Shown: piece by piece, positions 37,801-46,535 of the stretch
How the letters are laid out: each line of letters begins with the position of its first letter
How positions within the stretch are numbered: the first letter of the stretch is position 1
DNA from: Strigamia acuminata
Lineage: Eukaryota; Arthropoda; Chilopoda; Geophilomorpha; Linotaeniidae
Reading direction: 5' to 3'
DNA: 64,000 nt
Assembly (NCBI GenBank): GCA_949358305.1
Contig: OX442315.1
Span: 29,042,427 to 29,106,426, forward strand
Made by a program: the position numbers and the translations under genes
The notes under the pieces: model-generated
The model's input: the letters and a program-made list of their open reading frames with translations, nothing else
What the model was told of the DNA's origin: nothing
The model's database searches: none

Positions 37801-39142
37801 CATAGAAATAAATCTCTGGGTGCATTTTCCCTTTAAACCAAATTTCCAATTTGTGTTTCCAATTCGTGTTTGCAATTTCTTTTCAGATAATTACCAATGG
37901 CTCTACGTCGCTATTCCGACCATTCTAGCTGTGGTTATCTGTTCGCTGATTCTTTTATTTTGGTGGCGCAAAAGACACGGTTTATCGAAACCACTAGCGA
38001 AGGCCGTAACCCCGACGACAAAACCGTATCAGAACCAACAACTCGAGCTTAGCAGTTTGCTGCCCAAGATGGCCGTGTGCGCGCGAGAGTTCTCCATGTC
38101 GCAAATCCGATTTGAAAAGGAATTGGGCGAAGGTGCATTCGGAAAGGTCTACAAAGGTGAACTGGTGGGCATTTCGACGGATGGAATGGGGCATTCGACG
38201 CCCGTTGCCATCAAAACGGTGAAAGCAAACGCGACGTTGAAAGCGGTGCAGGATTTTCGGCGCGAAGTGGAACTTTTATCAAATCTCCGTCATCCCAATG
38301 TGATTTGCCTTTTGGGTGTGAGCATCAAGGAGCAGCCTTTGTCCATGATCTTCGAGTACATGACGCAAGGCAACCTGCACGAATTTCTCATCGTTCACGG
38401 GCCCAATTCCGACGTGTCAGCCAGCAGCGCTGACGGCACTTGTCACGTGCTCGATCAAGCAGATTTCATGTACATCGCCGTTCAAATTTCCGCCGGGATG
38501 GAATATCTCTCAGGGCATCATTACATCCATCGCGATTTGGCGGCCAGAAACTGTTTAGTAGGTGACCAATTGACAGTGAAAATCTCCGATTTCGGCCTTT
38601 CCAGGGATATCTATGCATCAGATTATTACAGAATCGAGTCACAATCTCTACTACCTGTCCGTTGGATGCCTCCGGAAGCCATTTTGTATGGCAAATTCAC
38701 GACCGAAAGTGATGTTTGGTCGTTTGGAATCCTCCTGTGGGAAACCTACAGCTTCGGTCTGCAGCCCTACTTCGGTTTTTCCAATCAAGAGGTGATCGAG
38801 ATGGTTCGTTCGCGGCACTTGCTGCCCTGTCCGGAGGAATGTCCGTCGCACGTGTATGCACTCATGGTGGAATGCTGGCACGAGATCCCCGCAAGAAGAC
38901 CCGCGTTTCGTGAGATTCACACGAGGCTTAAAATGTGGGACAATTTATTAATGGCTGGCAGCCGATATAGTACTAACACAGACCCTAGCAATAACACCAG
39001 TTCTTCGTGCGTCAGTCAGGGAGCTTCGCCCTATCAAAGGTCGTTGGTACCGCCGCCGCCTATTGGCCGCCCACTGCCTAATTTACCGTTTCTAAAAGGA
39101 GCTACGCATAAGTCCTCGGTTTCTCCGCATCTGCCCATTTGA
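16567..39142 (+). CDS. Ror: Ror receptor tyrosine kinase (Ig, Frizzled CRD, kringle, TM, kinase)
   Basis: Spliced CDS of 881 codons. Exons: 16567-16675, 25412-25514, 28871-28932, 31895-32203, 32294-32366, 36613-37103, 37500-37742, 37887-39142; all junctions are GT-AG and in phase. Order: signal peptide (1 to about 22), acidic linker, Ig domain (about 92-192), Frizzled cysteine-rich domain (about 221-375), kringle (about 385-463), transmembrane helix (about 469-490), kinase (about 538-815) and a short Ser/Pro-rich tail. This order is diagnostic of the Ror family, cell-surface receptors for Wnt5-type signals. Human ROR1 is slightly longer (937 aa) and has a larger tail. Drosophila Ror lacks the Ig domain, so this is the fuller architecture. 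The start is supported by a hydrophobic leader and an in-frame TAG just upstream. Introns of 8.7, 3.4, 3.0 and 4.2 kb separate the first exons. Confidence 0.95.
17061..17103. repeat. T-rich heptamer repeat
   Basis: Runs of gtttttt and attttttt in tandem within Ror intron 1. Confidence 0.6.
22887..22904. repeat. ATTC microsatellite
   Basis: Four to five tandem cattcattc-type units in Ror intron 1. Confidence 0.65.
24762..24860. repeat. 99-bp imperfect palindrome (hairpin or MITE)
   Basis: Two arms of about 49 bases face each other. The inner core is near perfect (cgcatttttgtga / tcacaaaaatgcg) with almost no loop, and the outer part (atatac...atcgt) matches at most positions. The almost absent loop argues against a microRNA precursor. 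Ends of the form TATAC could reflect a TA-inserting mini-element. Confidence 0.6.
25349..25380. repeat. TA microsatellite
   Basis: About 15 TA units with one C interruption, ending 30 bases before the exon 2 acceptor of Ror. Confidence 0.85.
25412..25514 (+). CDS. Ror: Ror exon 2, acidic linker
   Basis: Phase 1 in, phase 2 out. Encodes a linker rich in Asp, Glu and Tyr (YEVEYDYDKDDD). The acceptor is tattctag and the donor gtacgt. The reading frame is fixed because the other two frames hit stops. The acidic tyrosines resemble sites for tyrosine sulfation, which is only an inference. Confidence 0.8.
26425..26502. repeat. 15-bp tandem repeat
   Basis: About four to five units of 15 bp of the type gtggaattaaacccc / gtagaaataaatcgc in Ror intron 2. 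Units differ by several bases. Confidence 0.55.
28871..28932 (+). CDS. Ror: Ror exon 3, Ser/Thr-rich linker
   Basis: 62-bp exon with a strong T-rich acceptor and a gtataa donor. Encodes a Ser/Thr/Val/Gln stretch joining the acidic linker to the Ig domain, likely an O-glycosylated stalk. Both phases fit the neighbouring exons. Confidence 0.75.
31019..31049. repeat. AAAT microsatellite
   Basis: About seven tandem AAAT units in Ror intron 3. Confidence 0.8.
31171..31273. repeat. 20-22 bp tandem repeat
   Basis: Five degenerate units built on aaaaagtgcattttcccacct. The spacing is regular and changes are scattered, so it looks like a decayed minisatellite in Ror intron 3. Confidence 0.65.
31688..31708. 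repeat. CT microsatellite
   Basis: About eight CT units in Ror intron 3. Confidence 0.7.
31851..31881. repeat. 31-base poly-T upstream of the Ig exon
   Basis: An uninterrupted run of T forming part of the polypyrimidine region of the exon 4 acceptor, followed by an A8 run and the tag acceptor. Length variation here could affect splicing of the Ig exon. Confidence 0.85.
31895..32203 (+). CDS. Ror: Ror exon 4, Ig domain
   Basis: A phase 1-1 exon encoding one I-set Ig domain. Visible marks are the first cysteine in VRLRCEVTG, the tryptophan in FRWFKNEAP, and the second cysteine in DTGYYRCEA preceded by GSRVRIVELDTHD. These match vertebrate ROR Ig domains closely. Because both ends are phase 1, skipping this exon would keep the frame and give the Ig-less Drosophila-type form. 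Confidence 0.92.
32294..32366 (+). CDS. Ror: Ror exon 5, Ig-CRD linker
   Basis: 73-bp exon in phase with both neighbours, encoding a Pro/Asn/Phe-rich linker (SGLPNMSPIFPNFPNLAG). Only 90 bases separate it from the Ig exon. Donor gtaagt. Confidence 0.85.
35418..35442. repeat. CT microsatellite
   Basis: About twelve CT units in Ror intron 5. Confidence 0.8.
36613..37103 (+). CDS. Ror: Ror exon 6, Frizzled cysteine-rich domain
   Basis: A single exon encoding the whole Frizzled-type cysteine-rich domain, the Wnt-binding module. Ten cysteines are in the expected order, including CQTYRGAACAKF, SPRCAEFAIPSLCYNAFPPC and CREECEYLENEIC. It enters in phase 2 and leaves in phase 1. Confidence 0.93.
37500..37742 (+). 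CDS. Ror: Ror exon 7, kringle domain
   Basis: Encodes one kringle: NCYTGKGMDYRGSMSETVSG, then CLKW, then NFCRNPGGMEDQPWCFT and a closing cysteine in CSVPKC. Six cysteines are present. It ends at a gtaaga donor; the following 144-base intron is itself open in frame (see findings). Confidence 0.92.
37887..39142 (+). CDS. Ror: Ror exon 8, transmembrane and tyrosine kinase
   Basis: The last exon encodes the membrane helix (VAIPTILAVVICSLILLFWW), a basic stop-transfer RKRH, the juxtamembrane segment and the complete kinase. The glycine loop is GEGAFG (544-549), the ATP lysine is K573 in VAIK, the catalytic loop is HRDLAARN (D680), the metal site is DFG (D698), and the activation loop has the YxxxYY pattern in IYASDYYR. 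All catalytic residues are present. The tail after the kinase is about 65 residues, Ser- and Pro-rich (VPPPPIGRPLPNLP), with possible SH3-type ligands. TGA at 39140-39142. Confidence 0.95.
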
Positions 39143-40343
39143 TTTGTTACACATGAATAGACATTTATTTTTATTTTGTACACTAAACAATTGTAGTATT
39201 GTTGATATTGATTATTGATATTTGATAGCCTTACGAGTGGCCTACGTCGTCTGTAGATTTCGGGCCTACTTCAATTATTTAACAAAATTTAATTAACAAA
39301 AAGTATGTTACAATCAAGATTCAAGAGTGTAGCTTATATGGAAACCAATGTATAATTGTAACTGTCATGTGGCGCTCCATGTGTTCACCTGAATGAAACT
39401 CATATCGGGATCTTTCATAAGCCGTGTCGTCCTGTGGTAAGAATTGTTAAGTAGGCCTAAATGTAGGAAACAGTTACTGATGCTCATTGTATTTGTAATA
39501 TTAGGAATGTGCAGTCGTTTTTTTTAGAACATCCGATACTGATATTGTAAACTTTTTTTCTTTCAGAGAAATATTTATGACGGGTTTTTGTAAATACGTT
39601 TTTATTAAAAGAGTTGAGGAAAATGAATTTCTGTCAAAAATAAACCTGCCATCAGATTGATGAAGTTTTGAATTGGATTTTTTTTTTTTGTAAACATTTT
39701 TGAACTGGTTTTATAGGTAGGGCCGGAAAATTTACGTTTGCGGTTTACTGCCAAGGATTTTTCCATTTTGGAAACAATTATTTTTAAGTGTAAGCAGATG
39801 TTCAATATTAAACATTTTTTTAAAAAAAAAAACATGGAACGGCATTTATAACAGTTACAGTTGAACATTATTTATTTGTATTATATCGTACATTCTTAAT
39901 ATTCCTAGTCACTTTAAATTGAGAAAACGAATGATATGAATTTATCCAATGGTAAGCGTATTTATTCCATTGAATAAAATGTTGCAATCTTTTTTTTTAT
40001 AAAAAACAAAAACAAAAACAAAAATAACGAAGTCTGTTGTAAGTTATTTCATTTATCAAGCACCGTAAAACAACTAAAATTTACAAAATAATTGTTTCCT
40101 TTATCCCAATTCCCAAATTACATTTAAATTTTCCATAGGAATTAATTCAAAAGGGGCAACAAACTATATTGCCTGTAGTTAGACGAAAACGTTTATTTAC
40201 ACGCTGCATCAAAATAAATTTTGAATTTTATCAATAAAAATCGAAATGTTTAACGAGAAAAAAATATTAGTTTTTAGACTTTTTAGTGCCTAGGAAGGGA
40301 AAATTAGATTCTGTGATTTAACGACCAGAAATTTTCCCACCAG
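39143..40343 (+). other. Ror 3' UTR and intergenic gap
   Basis: AT-rich, no exon seen. Two AATAAA motifs at 39639-39644 and 39973-39978 are candidate Ror poly(A) signals. Confidence 0.5.
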
Positions 40344-40390
40344 ATGGCAGGAACTGACTGCAGGTTTTTACTTCAGCAGCGAGTAGCAAG
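40344..40390 (+). other. Possible upstream coding exon of zinc-knuckle gene 1
   Basis: ATG at 40344 opens 15 codons plus two bases ending at a gtacgg donor. Splicing to the acceptor at 40472-40474 gives AGG then the ATG at 40476, in frame. It is either a coding first exon or 5' UTR. The start at 40476 has the better local context (A at -3 after splicing). Confidence 0.45.
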
Positions 40391-40475
40391 GTACGGTACT
40401 TGGAAATGCTTTTTCTATAATAATTTTATTATATAATATAATATTTTGATTAACGTTTGATTACTTACAAACAGG

Positions 40476-41142
40476 ATGCACCGAATTGTAAGAATCGTTG
40501 CTCGTCTATCGTCCCACAGACTATCTCAACTCGAACAACAACACAGATTTAGCGTTACCGGTACAACATTACTCGCAAACCGAAAACTCCATGTAAAATT
40601 CCAATAGAGAAAACACTGAAATGTCGTATCATAATTTGTAACGGTTTGAATTTACAGCTAAGTGTTGGATTGCAACAGAATTATGACGATATAGCGTTCC
40701 CTTCCAATGATTTGACTACGAACACCGCTCCTACTCGTGGAGCAATGGCACACGAGAACTTGGTAAAGGATTAAGCGATTGGATTAATTAGTTTTTTAAT
40801 TATATGGTTTATTTTATTAATTTCTAGAATTTAAATGTCATCTGTCACGTTTGTAAGAGACGCGGACATATTGCTGCACACTGCCCCCGAGTTCGAGGAA
40901 TTTGTTTCAGATGCGAAAGTCCGGAGCATTTAGTCCGCGATTGTCCACATCCAAAAGTATGTACGGAGTGTGGAAGCCAATCGCACGAACGTAATCAATG
41001 TCCAAATATAATATGCTTCAAATGTTTACAAAAAGGACATAGAGATTATGAATGTACGAACGAGAGAACTTGCCGGATGTGTGGTAAACCTGGTCATACT
41101 GCTCGTTATTGTAATGTGATAAAAGTTAATAAGAAATTGTGA
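40476..41142 (+). CDS. CCHC zinc-knuckle protein 1, likely mitochondrial
   Basis: Exons 40476-40592, 40658-40762, 40828-41142; 178 codons, all introns phase 0. The C-terminal half has five CX2CX4HX4C zinc knuckles (CHVCKRRGHIAAHC, then CFRC, CTEC, CFKC and CRMC repeats), as in CNBP-type proteins that bind single-stranded RNA or DNA. The N-terminus (MHRIVRIVARLSSHR) is Arg-rich, amphipathic and free of acidic residues for 19 positions, which is how mitochondrial presequences look; CNBP itself has none. An upstream exon (40344-40390) with its own ATG would join in frame and add 16 residues. The next gene downstream is a paralogue. Poly(A) signal AATAAA at 41153-41158. The zinc-knuckle assignment is firm; location and target are inference. 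Confidence 0.85.
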
Positions 41143-41152
41143 GAAAAAAAGA

Positions 41153-41158
41153 AATAAA
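41153..41158 (+). terminator. Poly(A) signal, zinc-knuckle gene 1
   Basis: AATAAA 11 bases after the stop codon. Confidence 0.6.
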
Positions 41159-41622
41159 TAACAATATTTAAAGGACTGTTTTTTATTTTTTTAAGCTGTA
41201 TTATCAACACGTGTGTTTTCGTTTATTTTATTTTTTATACAAATTTATGACAATGACATGAAAGATTAAGCCTTTTCTGTTGCTCGTGTCATCAGGTGTC
41301 TTTTTCCCGTGTGTTTTCTAAAACAACTGCTTTATAATTGTAAAATTATTAAAATATCAGTTTTCGTTCCGTTTCTTTATTTTATTTCGTAATTTACTAT
41401 CAGGTTTTATTGTTACCTTCGCTTTTAATTCCTAACATCGCTGTCGTTAAAACCTGGTTTGTGAGAAAACGTGAGCGACGTTGAGTGAATCCAAAGTACT
41501 GCCTTGATCGGTGTGTTAGCCAAGCAATTACTTGAGGTATTGTTCAGTGTTCAACGATGGAAATGTGATTATTCATTGCTGTATTTTTGTTTATGTGCTA
41601 TTATATTTTTTTTTATAGAATC

Positions 41623-42228
41623 ATGAATCGAATTTTTGCGAGTTTGATCACCCGAAACTTTACGTTAAGATTTCTTTCTGCATTTAGGCCTTATAACATA
41701 AATCAAAAATACGAAGTATCACAGGTAATATAAATTGAATTATCGGTAATATACGTTACTTATATTTCAGGGCTTATCGATAATTTTTATGAAACTAGCT
41801 ATAGCTAAATTAGTTTGATGATTTTGTTGGTTCCAAAATTGAATGACTGCAAACATTTTTTGTGATTAAAAATATAATTCTGTAATTGACATTCTTTTTA
41901 AAAATAGAATCAAGACACACCATGGCATATTTGTAAGCGGCGTATTTCTACGGAAGACGGTCCAAGCCCATATTCAAGTCAAAAATGCTATCGATGTGGA
42001 AAACCGGGGCACATAGCTAACGAATGTCAAGAGGAAAAAACGTGCTATAGGTGTGGCAGTGCTTTGCACGAAGCCAAGAACTGTCCGCAGTCTGTTTGCT
42101 ACAGATGTCTGAAACCGGGTCACTCAGCTCGTGATTGTAAAGAAGTGAGAAAATGTTACAAATGTGGAAAGCCTGGTCATGTTGCGCAAAACTGTCGAGA
42201 AACAACAGTTGAGGCGAAAGCCATTTAA
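41623..42228 (+). CDS. CCHC zinc-knuckle protein 2, likely mitochondrial
   Basis: Exons 41623-41724 and 41908-42228; 140 codons, phase 0 intron. Four CX2CX4HX4C knuckles ([14 protein letters not shown] and three more) fill the second exon. Exon 1 encodes [20 protein letters not shown]..., with several Arg, many Ser, Thr and Phe, and no acidic residue for about 30 positions: a strong presequence pattern. A stretch WHICKRRIS at the start of exon 2 resembles the first knuckle of the upstream paralogue (CHVCKRRGH) but has lost its metal ligands. A 5' UTR intron is likely (acceptor at 41616-41618). The upstream frame is closed by a stop, so the ATG at 41623 is the start. It probably arose by tandem duplication with gene 1. 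Confidence 0.85.
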
Positions 42229-42330
42229 TAATAACACAATTTACTTCACATTGTAATTTGAATGAAATGTTGAGTGTAAATTGATATTAAATATAATGTT
42301 ATTTTAGAATCTTTATTTTTTGTACTGTGG

Positions 42331-42336
42331 AATAAA
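42331..42336 (+). terminator. Poly(A) signal, zinc-knuckle gene 2
   Basis: AATAAA about 100 bases after the stop codon. Confidence 0.55.
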
Positions 42337-42646
42337 ATAAACAGATACTGTAGATAAAGCATACCAAACGTGTAAGGTGTAAAAAATTTGTCCAATTTAC
42401 ATTAGAATTCCTTGCTTTTTATTAATTTTGTTTTATTTTGGAATTTTTCATTGGCAAAATTGTAGCAAAATTGTTGTTTTTGCATGATCAAATAGATATT
42501 TAGAATAGTTCAAAGTTTTACCACTAGGTGTCAACATAAATCAAGTATGGCTTAGCTTGAGTTTGACAAAAACTAGACGTAAATAACTATAATATTTGTG
42601 TCGCAGTCAAGAAGCGAAGTTTACATTTCCGTTAAAGCCAGTAAAA

Positions 42647-45417
42647 ATGTTCGGTTTACAATTTTTGCGTGCAAGTCTCAATGCACAAATTGGCAATCGG
42701 GTATGGTTTAAACTGCATTCAGAAGGCATCCGTGCTACTCAATCTGCAGTAATAACTAGAAAACAAACTACTTTATCAAAAATGGAAGAGAATACTGACG
42801 GCGTGAAACAACCAGCCGATTTTAAAAGGGAGAGACAATTACAAAAATCTCTGAAAAGAAAGCAACATGTGTCATTTGTCAAGCAACTGTTCGTAGGACG
42901 ATTTGATCACGTACGATGCTACAACAAGTTGTTTAACCCATTTTTAAAACATTAATATTTGTAGGAGGTATTAACTTTTCCAGAAGTCTTGGACCCAGAA
43001 AAATTAGACACGTTAAATGAGATGATTGCACCTATAGAAAAGTTTTTTAATCAACGTCCGTAGTACCTTATTACTCGTACATATTATTATTATTATTATA
43101 CTTTTGGGACATTTTTCAGTTGACTCTAAGAAAATTGACGAGGAATCCAAGATTGGGTCAGATGTGCTGAATACGCTCAAAGATTTGGGTTTATTTGGAA
43201 TGCAAATTCCTCCCGAATATGGTGGACTTGGCTTAAATGCCACCGAGTACGCACGATTAGGAGAAATTATAAGTTTAGATGGTTCCATTGCTGTGACTTT
43301 GGCAGCTCATCAAGCTATCGGTTTGAAGGTATTAGCGAGTATATGAAAATTAATTTAGTTATTACGTGTTTATGTTTTGCTTTTTACTTTTTAGGGGATT
43401 TTGATAGCTGGAAATGAAGCTCAAAAAGCCAAATATCTTCCCAAATTGGCCACCGGAGAACATGTTGCAGCATTCTGTTTGACGGAACCTGGAAGTGGCT
43501 CCGATGCAGCATCGATTCAAACGAAAGCAATTTTATCAAAAGATGGAAAACATTATCTCCTGAACGGCTCGAAAATATGGATTTCAAACGGTGGAATAGC
43601 AGATATTTTTACGGTGTTTGCCAAAACTGATATCCTGGACAATGATGTAAATTTAAAACACTTTGAAATTGGCGCTATAATTCTATAAGTGCTTATGGTA
43701 TTTTTTGTTACAGGAATCGGTGAAAGAAAAAGTAACAGCTTTCATTGTAGAGAGAAATTCTGGCGGTGTCTCGAGTGGCAAACCCGAAGACAAACTAGGA
43801 ATCCGCGGTTCAAATAGTTCGTCTAAAAACGAGTAAAATTTAAGCTTAATAAAAAAATTACATAACAATTTTTTTTTAGCTACTTCACTTCATTTTGATA
43901 ATACTCCTGTTCCAGTTGAAAACGTATTGGGTGGAGTTGGCAATGGGTTCAAAGTAGCGGTGAACATTCTAAATAGTGGGCGGTTTAGCATGGGCAGCTC
44001 ATTAGCCGGAGTTTTGAAGAAATTACTTGGTTTGTGGTTGTGAATGCTCGCAAGTTTATCGGATACAATACTAATTATACCGTATGTCGCATATTTTAGG
44101 TTTAACTGTCGAACATGCCATCACACGAAAGCAATTTGGCAAACACTTGAAAGAGTTTGGAATGATTCAAGAAAAAATTTCTAAAATAGCGTACACAACT
44201 TATGCAATGGAAAGTATGGCGTATTTAACGGCAGGGACTTTAGATTCGTGCGAACAACCTGATTGTGCTCTCGAAGCCGCTATAGTAAAGGTTAGATTGA
44301 AGTACCATCGTCGATTATTGAAACGAGTTTCTCGCATTGAAAATAAAATTATTTCTACAGATTTTTAGTTCAGAAGGCGCTTGGTGGGCGGTTAGTGAAT
44401 GTTTGCAGATTCTCGGTGGATTAGGATACATGAAAGATTATCCTTTTGAACGATATCTACGTGATGGTCGGATCTGTCTCATATTTGAAGTAATTAATTA
44501 AAATTAATTTTAATTTAAAGTCGATTTATGCGTTTTTCAATTAGGGTACCAATGAAATCTTGCGACTATTTGTCGCATTAATGGGTGTTCAATTTGCTGG
44601 TCGTGAACTAAGCGATGTTGTGAAGTAAGAATACCTTGAAATAACTAAACCTTAATAAAAGGCATTAAATAATTCAGGAGACTGCGGAATCCATTGGTAA
44701 ATCCCGGTTTCATTTTCAAAAAAGCATGGCAGAGGCAAAGACAAACATTTGGAAAGCCAACATTAAATTTAGATTTGGCTGGAAGTTTGCACCCATCATT
44801 ACAAGTAAATTTCGTTTATTAAAATGAAATAATATCTAAAACACATTTGGGTATATTTCTAGGCAGAGGCTTCAGAATTGGAGTTTTGCGTATTGCGTTT
44901 CCAGTACGCTGTAGAAAAAGTTCTTTCCACACACGGGAAAGTACGTTTAAAAAATATGTATCTCGTGTTCCACTAAATCTTGCAATTTATTAGGCAATTG
45001 TTGATGAGCAAATGACACTAAGAAGATTGGCTGATGTTGTTATTGACATATATGCCATGTCGGCATCTCTCAGCAGAGCAAGTCGTTCTTATTGCATCGG
45101 GTTACCGAATGCTGACCATGAAGTACTTTTTTTTTTAAAGCAAGCCTATCGCGATCAAGTTTACTGATAATTTCTCTTTACTAGGTGTTACTAGCAAAAG
45201 GATTTTGTTTCGAAAGAACCCGCGCAGTTAAAACAAACATCGACGACTTACTACAAGGTAAATACGAATATAAATGATTCAAATTAATATTACAAATATT
45301 TCTTCGTTCGTAGGACCCATCCAATCATTTGACCCCAATCTCGTTAGAATAGCAAAAACCATTTTCAAAAATAAGGGCTATTGTGCGTCGCACGCACTCG
45401 CTAGAAACTGGAAATAA
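42647..45417 (+). CDS. ACAD9: Acyl-CoA dehydrogenase family member 9
   Basis: Fourteen exons, 659 codons: 42647-42910, 42965-43055, 43120-43328, 43395-43646, 43714-43816, 43880-44029, 44100-44290, 44361-44489, 44545-44624, 44678-44804, 44863-44940, 44994-45122, 45185-45257, 45314-45417. All junctions keep frame. The N-terminus ([18 protein letters not shown]) is a mitochondrial presequence. Family marks include [31 protein letters not shown] (flavin and substrate region), [11 protein letters not shown] and FEGTNEIL; the Glu of FEGT (E463) aligns with the catalytic base of this enzyme group. The extra C-terminal helical domain after about residue 490 is shared by ACAD9 and VLCAD, which act at the inner membrane. 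ACAD9 also assembles respiratory complex I. The match to vertebrate ACAD9 is close throughout, including [10 protein letters not shown] and NSGRFSMGS. Two donors are weak (gtccgt after exon 2, gttcgt after exon 5). Confidence 0.95.
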
Positions 45418-45434
45418 TACATCATTTTTAGTTA

Positions 45435-45440
45435 AATAAA
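45435..45440 (+). terminator. ACAD9: ACAD9 poly(A) signal
   Basis: AATAAA 18 bases after the ACAD9 stop codon. Cleavage some 15-25 bases on would enter the 3' UTR of RPL18A on the other strand. Confidence 0.65.
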
Positions 45441-45460
45441 CAAAAAGTTGAATTCTACCA

Positions 45461-45470
45461 TTTATTTATT
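45461..45470 (-). terminator. RPL18A: RPL18A poly(A) signals
   Basis: Two overlapping AATAAA motifs on the minus strand (plus-strand tttatttatt), 25-34 bases past the RPL18A stop. Confidence 0.65.
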
Positions 45471-45494
45471 TCTCAATTTCAAGCTTACAACCAT

Positions 45495-46535
45495 TTAGAA
45501 CTTAGTCAAAGGTCTGCGAGTTGTAAAACGAGGTTTGTGAAGTTGCGTCACGACTCGGCATGGCAGAGGGAATTTAATTTTGCTATCCTAAAAATAAAAA
45601 TAATAATTTTAGTATTTATTTACGCTTATATTGTCAAATTCCTTACATGAAATTGCTTGACGTGTGGGCGTCTGCAATCCTTGGCTGCGATCTCCTTAAC
45701 ACGAATGATCTGGATCGAATGTGCACGAGCTCGATGACGTGCTCCCATATCGCGATCTGTTGATTTTAAATAATAATTAAATAACGTTTAAAAAAGCCAA
45801 ATATTTATTGTCGACCCTTGAAGTTCACTTCCCGCACTAGAAATAAATACAGGAAGGCGACAAGCGCCATTTTTCTCTGGCACTAATTTCTGTTTCGACT
45901 TTTGATTGTTTGCAAAAGTTAAATAAGGGAAAAGTGCTTCTATAAATCACCAAGTAGGCCATGAAACTTACAACATTGAGTTACAGCACCGGCCACGGTC
46001 AAATCGCGGTATTCACGGTACATGTTGTGCGAGCCACTTCGGGAATCGTAACGAATCCAGATGCCAAAATTTTTCACTTTCAGTGGTTTGCTCTCGTAAA
46101 CGTGGGAGCAGCAAACGATCTCGCCCTTGGTCTTCTTTAACTTCTTTAAGCATCGTGCAAAATACCAAAACCTCGACTTGGCAACGATCTTGTCCGGTGC
46201 GAAAATTCGCATTCGGTACAGAGGAGGGTTCTCATCCTTCGATGTAGGTACCTTTCTACCTATCACTTTGTATTCTCGCAACTGCAAAATAAAAGTAAAG
46301 CAAAAAACAATTAAATATAAAAGAATTTCTAGGACAATATGTGATTTGCAAAATGGCGGATATTGCCCACCACGTGTCGAACTACTTTTCATGGAGTTTA
46401 TTATTTCCCTGCCTTTGAAAAACTGAGATCAATTCGATCAAAGGCAGCGAGCAAAACACAATTTCTGTGTAAAACATAAAAGTAAACTTGAACTTATTGA
46501 TATGATTGTGTTCTTACATTCCCGGTCGCCTTCAT
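45495..46535 (-). CDS. RPL18A: 60S ribosomal protein L18a (eL20)
   Basis: Minus strand, four exons in transcription order: 46535-46518, 46281-45972, 45756-45647, 45587-45495. The product is 176 codons, the same length as the human protein. Exon 1 encodes only MKATGN. The core reads [84 protein letters not shown] and ends with a basic tail [13 protein letters not shown]. It is a structural protein of the large ribosomal subunit. The minus-strand leader contains a pyrimidine tract (ttctccttttcc, 46559-46570), as expected of a TOP mRNA promoter. It is head to head with XPOT and tail to tail with ACAD9. Confidence 0.97.

Noticed and set aside
37743-37886. Reading the kringle-kinase region of Ror as one exon
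   Set aside because: The segment has strong donor and acceptor sites and AT-rich, family-less sequence, so it is treated as an intron; possible retention is kept as a finding.
40476-42228. Naming the zinc-knuckle genes CNBP
   Set aside because: Knuckle spacing is similar, but the RGG-type linker of CNBP is absent and the leaders are unlike it; symbol left empty.
42596-42646. Upstream extension of ACAD9 exon 1
   Set aside because: The frame begins with TTG, not ATG; the ATG at 42647 opens a proper mitochondrial leader.
45757-45971. snoRNA in RPL18A intron 2
   Set aside because: A 7-bp hairpin and ACAGAA and ACA motifs occur, but the stems are too weak and spacing is poor.
45940-46392. Unspliced reading of RPL18A exon 2 with flanking intron
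   Set aside because: The extra ends are intron sequence; spliced exons restore the exact 176-codon protein.
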